Assembly (NCBI GenBank): GCA_020852275.1
Contig: JADZBE010000011.1
Location: forward strand, 159,539-223,538
DNA from: Phycisphaerales bacterium
Lineage (GTDB): Bacteria; Planctomycetota; Phycisphaerae; UBA1845
Length of the DNA stretch: 64,000 nt
Direction of reading: 5' to 3'
A program made the translations under genes and the position numbers. Positions 25,404-33,599 of the stretch are shown here, piece by piece; position 1 is the stretch's first letter; every line of letters starts with the position of its first letter. The notes beneath the pieces are model-generated. The model searched no databases, was not told the DNA's origin, and was given only the letters and a program-made list of their open reading frames with translations.

Positions 25404-26412
25404 GCTCAACCTCCTTGTTGGTCGTGGATGGCCACCACGCCTGCGCCGATCATCTGTCTGCCACGAAAACGCCGCCGGTGGTATCCACCAACCACTCGCC
25501 CGCCCCGCGTCGCCCCAGACGCCCCGGCTCGCGTCCTGGGGCCTTCTGGACGCCGCCCCCAACGCCAAGCAAAGACTCGCTATGGCGGTGCGGTCCCGCG
25601 CAAACCTCGCGGCGTCCCATCCACCGGTAGGACCCGTGGGGCCTTTTGTCAGTTTTGTCAGGTGGCTCCAGGGGCGTAGGCGCGCAATTCGCAGGCCGGC
25701 GGATGGTTGCAACAGGCCTTCTGTCGGTTTTGTCAGTGACCGGCTGGGGGAAACCCGTGAATTGGCGAGCATGGCGCACCCCCGTCGGCCCTCCCCAACG
25801 GTTCGGTGAACTATGATTGCGCGTGCCCACATAGAACCTTCTGCGTGGCCACCAACAAAAGGCAAGGCGCCGCCATCAGGATTTTCCAACAACTAGACAT
25901 GACGAATGACCGGGCTTGACAGGCGTTGTCAGCAGTACCGAACGAGCAGCAAAATAATATCCAGAGAGCCGTGCGAAATGCGCGGCGGCGTGCTGGCAAG
26001 CAGATTGATCGCATGAGCGCGCAAGGCGTATGTGGGTAATAGTGAGGCGTTACAGATGGTCCACGCAAACGGGGGAGGCTTCTGCTGGAAGGTCCAGTGC
26101 AAGGTGTTTCGTCATGCGCCGTAACTCTTGTAGTTGTGCGAACTTGGAACCGCCCGCGCGCACGTTGCCAACGTGAATGTCGTCGGTTCGAGCCCGATCA
26201 CCCGCTTTCCTGCCCGCACGGTTTCCTGATCCGGCATCGGTTGCTGACCATCGATCGCGTCGGACCCTTCAGACTCCACATGGCTCAGATGGCGCGCCCG
26301 GGGCCTGAACGTCCATCATGTCGGACGGCGAGATCGTGACCGGACCGAATGACATGGACAGGAACGTAAAAACTGAAGCTGTGCGACCGTCACCTTTGCA
26401 CTTCGCGGAGTG
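25404..26412. other. Gap with tRNA scar
   Basis: About 1 kb with no gene I can support. Several overlapping frames exist, but none shows a Shine-Dalgarno site plus a recognisable protein. It contains the partial tRNA-Gly at 26160-26206. Confidence 0.45.
26160..26206 (+). other. 3' half of tRNA-Gly(GCC), candidate attachment site
   Basis: The anticodon loop TTGCCAA with a four-bp stem, a perfect T arm (GTCGG, TTCGAGC, CCGAT) and the 3' acceptor strand CACCCGC followed by T can be read. The 5' acceptor strand GCGGGTG and the D arm are absent in the bases before it. A tRNA 3' half without its 5' half is the usual scar of tRNA-targeted integration. Confidence 0.65.
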
Positions 26413-27357
26413 TCATGGACATGGGTAGGACTTCTCGTCCGTGGCACCGCAGCCCCAGGTGGCGGCGGCCGTGCCTTCGCCAGCCGCGGGACGCTTGAAA
26501 CGAGCGCGGGCTTTGCCTGCGGCGTCGAGCGTGCCGGAGTGCGAGTCACCGGAGGAGAGTCTCACGGTGAAAGCGTCGCCTGGGAAGCCGTCGACCAGGC
26601 GGATAGTTAGCTTATTGCCGTTGGGCCCCGCGCGGCAGCGTGCCTTGGCGATGCGCTCGCTGCCGGTGCAGCAGGTTCCTGAGGTGGCTTCGATCCGATA
26701 GGCGCTGTCACCGGCGCCGTAATCCGCATCTCCGGCGGACCGCCACTCCGTAAAACCATATCCGCCTTCCCCTTCGTTCACGGGTCCATCGCGCAAGAAC
26801 GAGTCGGTTCCCGCAGGTATGTTGTCGCGGACAGTATAGGCCCAATCATCGGAACTTGAGTAGACCTGAACGTCGAGGTAGTATTCATGATTTGGCAGAA
26901 GACAAATCTCAAGTCCTGAAATCGAGGAAAGCACGCCCTGCAGCCCGAACACTCCGTCTGTAAACCTTTCGTTGATTACATTGAGTCCCAGCTCGCTCGC
27001 ACGTGCCGAGTACACTGCCTCTTCGGCAGGTCTGTCATCGGCCTTTTCGAAGATGCTGATCCTGGCATCCTGCGGCAGCACTCCGAAATAAGTAAGGTTG
27101 CCGACGGTTACTTCCGTGACGACATGCCCTGTGTCCGTAGCACGGAAATCGTCGGCTACCTGGATAGCGGTGCGACGTCCCCAAAGGTTCTCACCCCCGA
27201 TCGCGTTGCCATTCGCTGTGTCAAAGTCCGTGCGCAAGATTCCAAGCTGATCCATGATAGTTTCGGCGCAAGCGGCGGGCAAAGCAAGAATGCTCGCGGC
27301 GAAGATCAAGGCGATGAGCTGCCATCGGCCATGTGCCGGCCGTTTCTTCAAGGACAT
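26413..27357 (-). CDS. Exported hypothetical protein with C-terminal beta module
   Basis: Start at 27357 (314 residues) because GAGGAG precedes it and the signal peptide IALIFAASILALPAACA follows; the frame continues upstream through unrelated sequence. The mature part begins ETIMDQLG and looks like a beta-sandwich of the kind found in planctomycete and PEP-CTERM-like exported proteins. It has a Cys pair (TSGTCCTG) and a C-terminal module (KLTIRLVDGFPGDAF, then TLDAAGKARARF and AATWGCGATDEKSYPCP). The function is unknown. A broken copy of the C-terminal half lies directly upstream (27348-27710). Confidence 0.75.
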   Translation of the reverse strand: MSLKKRPAHGRWQLIALIFAASILALPAACAETIMDQLGILRTDFDTANGNAIGGENLWGRRTAIQVADDFRATDTGHVVTEVTVGNLTYFGVLPQDARISIFEKADDRPAEEAVYSARASELGLNVINERFTDGVFGLQGVLSSISGLEICLLPNHEYYLDVQVYSSSDDWAYTVRDNIPAGTDSFLRDGPVNEGEGGYGFTEWRSAGDADYGAGDSAYRIEATSGTCCTGSERIAKARCRAGPNGNKLTIRLVDGFPGDAFTVRLSSGDSHSGTLDAAGKARARFKRPAAGEGTAAATWGCGATDEKSYPCP

Positions 27358-27710
27358 TGGTACGACTCCTCGCCGCTCGCCCCGCAGCCCCAGGCGGCGG
27401 CGGCCGTGCCGTCGCCGGACGCAAGCCTCTTGTAGCGCACGCGCGCCCTGCCGGTTGAGTCGAGCGCGCCGGATTGTGCTTCGCCGGAGGAGATCTCCAC
27501 GTTGAACGTGTCGCCTGGAAAGCCATCGACCAGGCGCACCGTCAGCTTGTTGCCTCTCCTCGCGCGCGGCAGCGCGCCTTGGCGATGCGCTCGCCGCCGG
27601 CAGCGCGCCAATCCGTCCAACCATACCCGCCCTCCCCTTCGTCCACGGGTCCATCGCGCAAGAACGAGTCGGTTCCTGCAGGTATGTTGTCGCGGACAGT
27701 ATAGCAGCCC
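27348..27710 (-). pseudogene. Broken duplicate of the C-terminal half of the neighbouring exported protein
   Basis: Two frames together restore a copy of the 26413-27357 protein: YTVRDNIPAGTDSFLRDGPV and GGYGWTDWRAAGG in one frame, then KLTVRLVDGFPGDTFNVEIS and AWGCGASGEESYQCP in another. Compared with the intact gene it has lost the segment around the Cys pair and is shifted near ARCRARG. There is no start or signal peptide. It ends just before the start of the intact gene. Confidence 0.8.
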
Positions 27711-27870
27711 GTGGTGAAACCCAAAACCAGACGTGGGATCCGTCACCCCCGCGGAAGCGGGGGTCCAGTCCGCCCGGGAAAACCGCTGGATTCCCTCTCC
27801 TCGCAATCCACCGACTGGATTCCCGCCTTCGCGGGAATGACGCGCGTCGCCTTTCGCCACAGGCTGCTGG
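27711..27870. repeat. Dispersed element copy A with palindromic core
   Basis: The core CTGGATTCCCGCCTTCGCGG followed by GAATGAC is a palindromic repeat. The wider stretch (GACGTGGGxxCCGTCAC, GAAAACCGCTGGATTC, CGCCTTTCGCCAC) is shared with 28447-28629. Confidence 0.7.
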
Positions 27871-28209
27871 TACTCTCTGGTCAGGCGCTCGGCGAACCAG
27901 CGATGCAGATCAGACTGGCGGGCGAAGCGCGACAAGCCGCCTGCGTCGCTGCGCGGTGCTCCGGAAGGGTCGCGCCGTTAGACGGATTCAACCCGATCGG
28001 TTTCGGTGGAGCTTCCGCTCCCAAGGGGAGCAGTCGGCGGACGGAGGCGTCGATGCTGGAGTTCCACTGATGGGGTTCCCAGAAGTCCATGACGGACCGC
28101 TCAACGACCGCTCGGTCAACTCGCGGGGGATGGGAACTGTCTGAAGAGTCGCGCCGACCGTGGGAATCAGCGGCGGGCGGCAGGGTAAACCGTCCCGCTC
28201 GCAGCGGGA

Positions 28210-28283
28210 TGGGCGATATAGGACTCGAACCTATGACCTCTCGGGTGTGATCCGAACGCTCTAACCAACTGAGCTAATCGCCC
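28210..28283 (-). tRNA. tRNA-Val(CAC)
   Basis: On the minus strand a full cloverleaf is readable: acceptor GGGCGAT with ATCGCCC plus discriminator A, D arm AGCTCAGTTGGTTAGAGC, anticodon stem TTCGG/CCGAG with loop ATCACAC (anticodon CAC), and T arm ATAGG, TTCGAGT, CCTAT. CCA is not encoded. Confidence 0.92.
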
Positions 28284-28446
28284 GCCGCCGGCGAGGGTTC
28301 TGAGGAACTCGGTTCGCACTTGCGATCGCGCTCCGCACGGGCTTCCTCACCGCGTGGAGGAGCGATTCTATCGAGCGCCGCAGTCCACGCAAGCGCGGTC
28401 GTTTCGGTGCGAACGGAGCACCAGGACACCCGCACGGGCAGCGCGT

Positions 28447-28629
28447 GGTAAAACTCGAAATCGGACGTGGGGCCCGTCACCACCGCTGAGGCGGGCGTCT
28501 GGTTCTCCCAAGAAAACCGCTGGATTCGCGCCTCTTCGCAAGGTACCGGCTGGATTCCCGCCTTCGCGGGCATGACGGAGCTGGATTCCCGCCTTCGCGG
28601 GCATGACCAGTGCCGCCTTTCGCCACGGA
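28447..28629. repeat. Dispersed element copy B with two palindromic cores
   Basis: It shares the blocks GACGTGGGGCCCGTCAC, AGAAAACCGCTGGATTC and GCCTTTCGCCAC with copy A at 27711-27870. The core TGGATTCCCGCCTTCGCGGG followed by CATGAC occurs twice in direct tandem. Confidence 0.7.
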
Positions 28630-28668
28630 TTGTCAGGATCACGAGCGTGCTGGCAGTGGTTGCCGCGC

Positions 28669-28788
28669 CCGCCGGCCCGTGAGGATGTAACCGGCCACCC
28701 GCCGGCCCGTGAGGATGTAACCGGCCACCCGCCGGCCCGTGAGGATGTAACCGGCCACCCATCGATCCGTGCTGATGTAACCGGCCCC
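28669..28788. repeat. 30-bp tandem repeat, four copies
   Basis: Three identical 30-base units (CCGCCGGCCCGTGAGGATGT plus AACCGGCCAC) start at 28669, 28699 and 28729. A fourth, diverged unit follows at 28759. There are no spacers. Confidence 0.92.
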
Positions 28789-28931
28789 GCACGTTCGCGC
28801 ACCCCACGGGTCGGTTTTCCGAAAACGGGTTTTTTTCTTGGAGACAACCCCGGTCCGCCATAGGATGTCCCCTCGCGGCGGGGATGTGTACGCGAATCGC
28901 CCCCGCTCCAAGTACCCTGGAGAATGCGAGT

Positions 28932-30050
28932 ATGCCCGTGCCACAATCCGATCGGATGACCGTCCACTGCACCGCGTGCAGCGCCAAGCTGGCAGTGCCG
29001 GCGGCGGCGGTGGGCAAGAAGGTCAAGTGCCCCAAGTGCGGCGATGCGTTCACCATCCTCCCCGCCGAGCCTCTGCCGGAGCCGCAGGGTCCGTCCATGC
29101 TCGAAGACCTCGTGGCCGAGGCGAACAGCGCCTCCGCCATCGAGCGCCCCCAGCCGATCGAAGCGCCGATCCCCAGACCCGCGGCGCTCGGCGGCAGACC
29201 GGCGAAGTCGGCTCAAACCAGCGCCGCCACCGGCGTCGCCGGCAAGCTGGCGAAGGGCGCGGGCAAGTTCATGCTCGGCTGCATCTTCAGCTTCATCGGG
29301 GCGATAGTCGGCGCGGGCTTGTGGTGCGCCATCGCGGTGGGCACGGGCGTCGAGCTGGGCTACGTGGCGTGGGGATTGGGCGTCCTCGCCGGACTCGGCA
29401 TGTATCTGGGTTACCGAACCAAGAACGTGCGTGCAGGCGTCACGGCCGCGGGCATTTCCCTGGTCGGCGTGATCGGCGCCAAGGTCTTCATCTTCTCGTA
29501 CTTTGTTTATGGCGCCGTTACCGGCAACACGAGCAACATCGACCTGCAGCGCGTGTACGTCGCCTCCGCGCGCGCGATGGAAATCATTGAGGAGCAGGGC
29601 GTCACGGATCCGAATGCTCCCGGCTTCGACGCCAAGTGGGAGGAAGCCTACGGTCAGGCGCAGCGCGAGACGCAGCGGCTCACCGATGCGCAGGTGCGCG
29701 AGCGCTGCCGAAATTACCGCCAGATGGAGCGCGAGGCGGAAGCTCGACTTGCGGCCGGCGATCATCCAACCTCGTCGGGTGAAGCCGCTTCGGGTCAGGA
29801 TGCTTCAGGTGAAGCCGCCCCGGGAAAGAGCACGGACGGATCGGCCGACTCGGCGGACGAGGCGAGCTTTGAGGACGAAGGTGAGTTTGCCGAAGCATCC
29901 GAGGCCGAGGATTCTGAAGCGGCTGCGGCGCTCGGCTCGGCCTTCGTGAGCTTCCTGAAGGAATCGTTCAGCCCGATCGACCTGCTCTTCGTCGCGCTGG
30001 CGGTCATGTCGGCCTTCAGGATCGGCAGCGGAAACGTCGGCGGTTCGTAA
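28932..30050 (+). CDS. Membrane protein with N-terminal zinc ribbon
   Basis: Start at 28932 (372 residues) with GGAG nine bases upstream. The N-terminus has HCTACSAKLAVP and VKCPKCGDAFTI, a MJ0042-like zinc ribbon frequent in planctomycetes. Four hydrophobic segments follow (FMLGCIFSFIGAIVGAGLW, WGLGVLAGLGMYLGY, GVTAAGISLVGVIGAKVFIF and, at the C-terminus, PIDLLFVALAVMSAFRI). Between the last two lies an acidic, low-complexity stretch (SADSADEASFEDEGEF). The function is unknown. Confidence 0.75.
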   Translation: MPVPQSDRMTVHCTACSAKLAVPAAAVGKKVKCPKCGDAFTILPAEPLPEPQGPSMLEDLVAEANSASAIERPQPIEAPIPRPAALGGRPAKSAQTSAATGVAGKLAKGAGKFMLGCIFSFIGAIVGAGLWCAIAVGTGVELGYVAWGLGVLAGLGMYLGYRTKNVRAGVTAAGISLVGVIGAKVFIFSYFVYGAVTGNTSNIDLQRVYVASARAMEIIEEQGVTDPNAPGFDAKWEEAYGQAQRETQRLTDAQVRERCRNYRQMEREAEARLAAGDHPTSSGEAASGQDASGEAAPGKSTDGSADSADEASFEDEGEFAEASEAEDSEAAAALGSAFVSFLKESFSPIDLLFVALAVMSAFRIGSGNVGGS

Positions 30051-30100
30051 TCGCTTGATTGCTCTGAGGCGTTGGGCGCTCATGCGCCTGCCCCGTCCGC

Positions 30101-30622
30101 TCAGGGGCGCCACTCATAGCGCTGCAGGAGCATCGGCGGATCGCTCGCGGCGAACCGGTGCAGTTCGTCCCCCGCGCGATCGAACCCGGCGGACTCGTAG
30201 CATCGAATGGCCCCGCGGTTTTCCGGAAAGACGATCAATGACACGCGCGTGGCACGGTGGTCGAATCGCGCCACGTCCAGCAGGCGTTTCACAAGCGCCA
30301 AGCCCAGCCCCCGGCCGCGCAGCCGCGGATCCACCACGATGTGCCCCAGCCAGAAGTGCAGCGGGTCGGCCCTCATGGGGTTCAGCTCGCCGTAGCCCAG
30401 CGGACCGGCGCCGCCGCGGGTCATGAGCACGAAGGCTCGCGTGTGCGGGCGCTGCCAGGCGCACACGCTGTCCGCGGTCAGCGGAAAGCTCGTGCTGGGC
30501 GCCAGCCAGCGCAGCGCCTCCGGCGTCGGCGCCCATGCCGCGACGGCGCCCGCGTGCTGCGGGCCAAACGACGCCAGGCGCAGACTTAAGTCCTCACGAG
30601 TTGCACGCGGAGCAACCGCCAC
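30101..30622 (-). CDS. GNAT family N-acetyltransferase
   Basis: Protein of 173 residues with the acetyl-CoA binding segment VVDPRLRGRGLGLALVKRLL (motif A, R/Q-x-x-G-x-G) and the motif B region NRGAIRCYESAGF. It transfers an acetyl group to an unknown substrate in the cytoplasm. It is a single gene with no functional neighbours. Confidence 0.88.
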   Translation of the reverse strand: MAVAPRATREDLSLRLASFGPQHAGAVAAWAPTPEALRWLAPSTSFPLTADSVCAWQRPHTRAFVLMTRGGAGPLGYGELNPMRADPLHFWLGHIVVDPRLRGRGLGLALVKRLLDVARFDHRATRVSLIVFPENRGAIRCYESAGFDRAGDELHRFAASDPPMLLQRYEWRP

Positions 30623-31033
30623 GTTCGTTCTGATGCCTCACCGCAATCCTGCGCTGGATGTCCGTCGAGGGGCGCCGGTCAGCCGGGTGACATCTGTCCG
30701 CCGAGTGACACGACTCGGCCGAGTGACACAGCTCGGGCCGAATGACATGCCGCCGCGGGGTGGCACGGTCTGGCGTACTCGCCGGAGCGTGGCCTGTGAG
30801 TCACCCCTGCGCTGGCGCAGGCTCCACGGGTCCGCTGCTGCGGACCCGTGCCACCCGCCGGTCGGGCGATTCTCCGAACGCGGCTGCTCGGCTTGCCCAT
30901 GCCGCCCGCAGTCAACATCCTACCCGCAGTCAACATCCTACCCGCAGTCAACATGACGCCCGCCCCTGTTTTCATCATCGGTCCCGATCCCTATCATACT
31001 TCAGCCGCGTGCGACGGGCGACCGGATTCCCAC
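30623..31033. other. Gap with small repeats
   Basis: No supported gene. It contains near-repeats of CCGAGTGACAC around 30690-30750 and an 18-bp array (CCCGCAGTCAACATCCTA) at 30905-30954 shortly before the TrkA-like gene. Confidence 0.5.
30905..30954. repeat. 18-bp tandem repeat, nearly three copies
   Basis: Units of CCCGCAGTCAACATCCTA start at 30905, 30923 and 30941, the last one incomplete. Confidence 0.85.
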
Positions 31034-32134
31034 ATGCACGAACTCATCGACCCCATCGTCTGGGTGGACTCGAAGCCGTCTTGGCGCACGCGACTTCGCG
31101 GCCAGTGGCTCTACCTGCGGGCGATCTTCAGGCGTTTTCGCGTGCGTCTGCTCCTGCTGGCGTTCGTGCTCCTCGGCGGCACGCTGCTCTTCATGCAGTA
31201 TCCCGCCGACCCCGGCAAGCCCGTCGGCTTTTTCGAGGGGCTGTACTACACCTGGTGCCTGGTGTTCTTTCAGCCGGTGGTCGGCTACCCCGACTCATGG
31301 ATGCTCCAGGTGCTGGTCTTCGTCGTGCCGATTCTGGGGCTGCTGATTCTCGTTGAAACGTTTATGGAAATCTCGCTGACGCTGCGGGATCGCCGTCACA
31401 ACGAAAGGGAGTGGTCGCGCATGATCGCCGCGGAAATGAAGGACCACGTGGTGCTCGTGGGGTGCGGGCGGCTGGGCTTCCGCACGCTGGGGCACCTGCT
31501 CAAGATGCGCATGCCCGTCGTCATCATCGAATCCGACGAGAAGAATCCCTTCCTCGACACGGCCCGCGCGCAGCACATTCCCGTACTGCTGGGCAACGGG
31601 CGCGACGACCGGCTGCTCGTGGATGCCCACATCGAGCGGGCGAAGTCCATCATCTGCTGCACCAACGACGACCTCGCCAACCTCGAAATCGCCCTCGACG
31701 CGCGGCGCATGAACGCCGACATCCGCGTCGTCCTGCGCATGTTCGATCAGAACCTCGCCAACAAGATCCGCGACGGCTTCAACATCCAGGTCGCCTTCAG
31801 CGCCGCCGCCATGGCCGCCCCCTCCTTCGCCGCCGCCGCCACCGATCGGAGCATCAAGACGTCGTTCATGGTGGACGGACAACTGGTGGTGGTCAGCCGG
31901 GTTCAGGTGCGCGCCGGTTCGGGGCTGGCGGGTCGCACGATCGGCGAGCTTGCGGACCTGCTTCCGTTGCACGTCGTCGCGCATCAGCCCGACGGTCAGA
32001 AGGCGCGGACGTTTCCCGCGATGGATACCACGCTGCGCGCGGAGGACTTGTTGCTGGTGCAACTGAAGTTCGAGGACATCGATCGGCTGCGTGAGCTGAA
32101 CGCTGCGCGGCGTGCTTCGCCCGCATCGAAGTGA
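31034..32134 (+). CDS. Potassium-channel-like protein with TrkA-N and TrkA-C domains
   Basis: I chose the ATG at 31034 (366 residues); the frame extends upstream through an 18-bp repeat without similarity, and no strong Shine-Dalgarno decides the start. There are two membrane segments (about 38-56 and 89-111) with a pore-loop-like stretch between them (FFEGLYYTWCLVFFQPVVGYPD). The filter position reads VVGYPD at 82-87 instead of the usual TVGYGD. A Rossmann domain with GCGRLG at 143-148 (TrkA-N/RCK, nucleotide binding) and a TrkA-C domain (RVQVRAGSGLAGRTIGELA) follow. It probably regulates or forms an ion pore; the altered filter makes K+ selectivity doubtful. Confidence 0.8.
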   Translation: MHELIDPIVWVDSKPSWRTRLRGQWLYLRAIFRRFRVRLLLLAFVLLGGTLLFMQYPADPGKPVGFFEGLYYTWCLVFFQPVVGYPDSWMLQVLVFVVPILGLLILVETFMEISLTLRDRRHNEREWSRMIAAEMKDHVVLVGCGRLGFRTLGHLLKMRMPVVIIESDEKNPFLDTARAQHIPVLLGNGRDDRLLVDAHIERAKSIICCTNDDLANLEIALDARRMNADIRVVLRMFDQNLANKIRDGFNIQVAFSAAAMAAPSFAAAATDRSIKTSFMVDGQLVVVSRVQVRAGSGLAGRTIGELADLLPLHVVAHQPDGQKARTFPAMDTTLRAEDLLLVQLKFEDIDRLRELNAARRASPASK

Positions 32135-32196
32135 TAGAGCCGGACAACTGCACCAGATCGTCAGCCTCTTGCCTCCTCCTCGAAGTGGCAGCAGGC

Positions 32197-33060
32197 CTAC
32201 TGCGGGCTGTTGATCCAGCCGTAGGGGCGGAACGTGCCGGAGCGGTATTCAAGTCGGAACCACTGGTCGTTCACACCCTTCACGTACACGTCGTTGGCGT
32301 CCAGATCGGCACTTTCGCGGACCTGGTACTTCGATCCCATGGGAGGCTCAAACGTCTGGGCGAAGCCTTCCGCAAAGGCCACGCTGCCTCCGCGACTGTG
32401 GCGCGTCTCGATCTGATCCTGGTTGCTCCACATGCCGTCCACGTACGTTTCGTTCCACCACTTGGTGCTTTCCTCGACGATCACGGGCATGCCGTCGAAG
32501 CGGCGGATCGGCACGTCCGCGGGCAGCACTGCGGGCGGCACCGTGTTCACCGGGTATCGCTGCGGCTCCGCGAGATAGGCCATGTCCTTGCGATTGCTCA
32601 GCCGCGCGCCATGCAGGTTCATCACGAACGTGTAGTCGAAGTCCAGCGGGGCGTTCTTATCGAAGAGGTTGTTGCCCGAGTCGCGCGTCGACGTGCGCCG
32701 CAGGTTCGAGGGGCATTCGGCGATTTCATCCACGTTGCTGACGTACGGGTAGAGCAGCCCCGGCTCCGCGCCGTCCACGCCGGCCACGCGCGCCCAAGCG
32801 CCGCCGTACTGAGGCCAGGCGTCCACCCTCTCCGCGTTGACCGGCCAGACCTCATCGTTGAAGTCCTGCGCGTAAAGCGTCAGTCCCGCGGCGATCTGGC
32901 GCAGGTTGGACCGGCACACGACGGTCTTGGCTTGCTCACGGGCGCGCTTCAGTGCGGGGATAAGGATCGAGATGAGCAGCGCAATGATCGCGATCACCAC
33001 CAGCAGCTCGATCAGCGTGAACCCCGCACGGCGCGCCGGATGGACCCGAGTGGCCAGCAT
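32197..33060 (-). CDS. Type II secretion/type IV pilin-like pseudopilin
   Basis: Protein of 287 residues with a prepilin leader: RRAG followed by [20 protein letters not shown], cleavage expected at Gly13/Phe14 and Glu at mature position 5. The rest ([33 protein letters not shown]) resembles the DUF1559-like pseudopilins that planctomycetes encode in large numbers. It probably lies at the cytoplasmic membrane or in a pseudopilus. A lone gene. Confidence 0.9.
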   Translation of the reverse strand: MLATRVHPARRAGFTLIELLVVIAIIALLISILIPALKRAREQAKTVVCRSNLRQIAAGLTLYAQDFNDEVWPVNAERVDAWPQYGGAWARVAGVDGAEPGLLYPYVSNVDEIAECPSNLRRTSTRDSGNNLFDKNAPLDFDYTFVMNLHGARLSNRKDMAYLAEPQRYPVNTVPPAVLPADVPIRRFDGMPVIVEESTKWWNETYVDGMWSNQDQIETRHSRGGSVAFAEGFAQTFEPPMGSKYQVRESADLDANDVYVKGVNDQWFRLEYRSGTFRPYGWINSPQ

Positions 33061-33599
33061 GACGGCATTGTACTACCAATCCCCCCCACGATTCAACCGG
33101 GCAGCGGTCGCCCTCCGGGCCATGCAATTCTCGCCGGGTGGCATGCTCTCGCTGTACTCAGCGTGAGCATGTTGCCAGGGGCGCAAGCAAGAGACGAAGG
33201 CAAGCTGCCATCCTGAGCCTCTCCGCAGGGCCCTTCCACTTTCGGTCTCTGCGTTGGCGTGGCTTGTTTGCCGGTCGAAAACGAAGGGACGTGCGGATCG
33301 CCGAAGCCAGGAAAGGGGATCATTGAAAAGCCTTGCGGTCGCCCTGAGTCGCGACTCCAAGTCGAACGCATTCTGAGTCATGCAGCACCGGTCGGCCGCA
33401 AGGGTCCGTGGGCGGAGACGCCTGCCGCCCAACGCCGCTGCCATCCCGGCCATTAGGCCATTCGACGCTCCACATTTCAGCGTTTTGACGTTTCGACTTT
33501 CTTACGTTTCGGCGTTTCGACGATTCGCCTTTTTCACGATCCGACGCTTCCGCCCGCGTCTCTTTGCCCCTTGTCGCCGCGATCCCTACACTTCTCGCC
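33061..33599. other. Gap upstream of the HemW-like gene
   Basis: No supported gene. Near 33476-33540 the sequence is built from variations of GTTTCGAC/CGTTTTGACG, a degenerate short repeat. Confidence 0.5.

Larger units (their letters stand above)
28071..28931. other. Gene-poor region around tRNA-Val
   Basis: Besides the tRNA-Val it holds the second dispersed element (28447-28629) and a 30-bp tandem array (28669-28788). The long minus-strand frames here have no supporting features. Confidence 0.5.

Noticed and set aside
26134..26206. Complete tRNA-Gly gene
   Set aside because: The bases where the 5' acceptor strand and D arm should be (TTGTGCG...) do not pair with CACCCGC, so only the 3' half is tRNA-like.
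28669..28788. CRISPR array
   Set aside because: The units follow each other directly without spacers, and no cas gene is present. The same holds for the 18-, 20-, 21- and 22-bp arrays.
28368..29765. 465-residue minus-strand frame through the 30-bp array
   Set aside because: It runs opposite the zinc-ribbon membrane protein and through tandem repeats that explain its open length.
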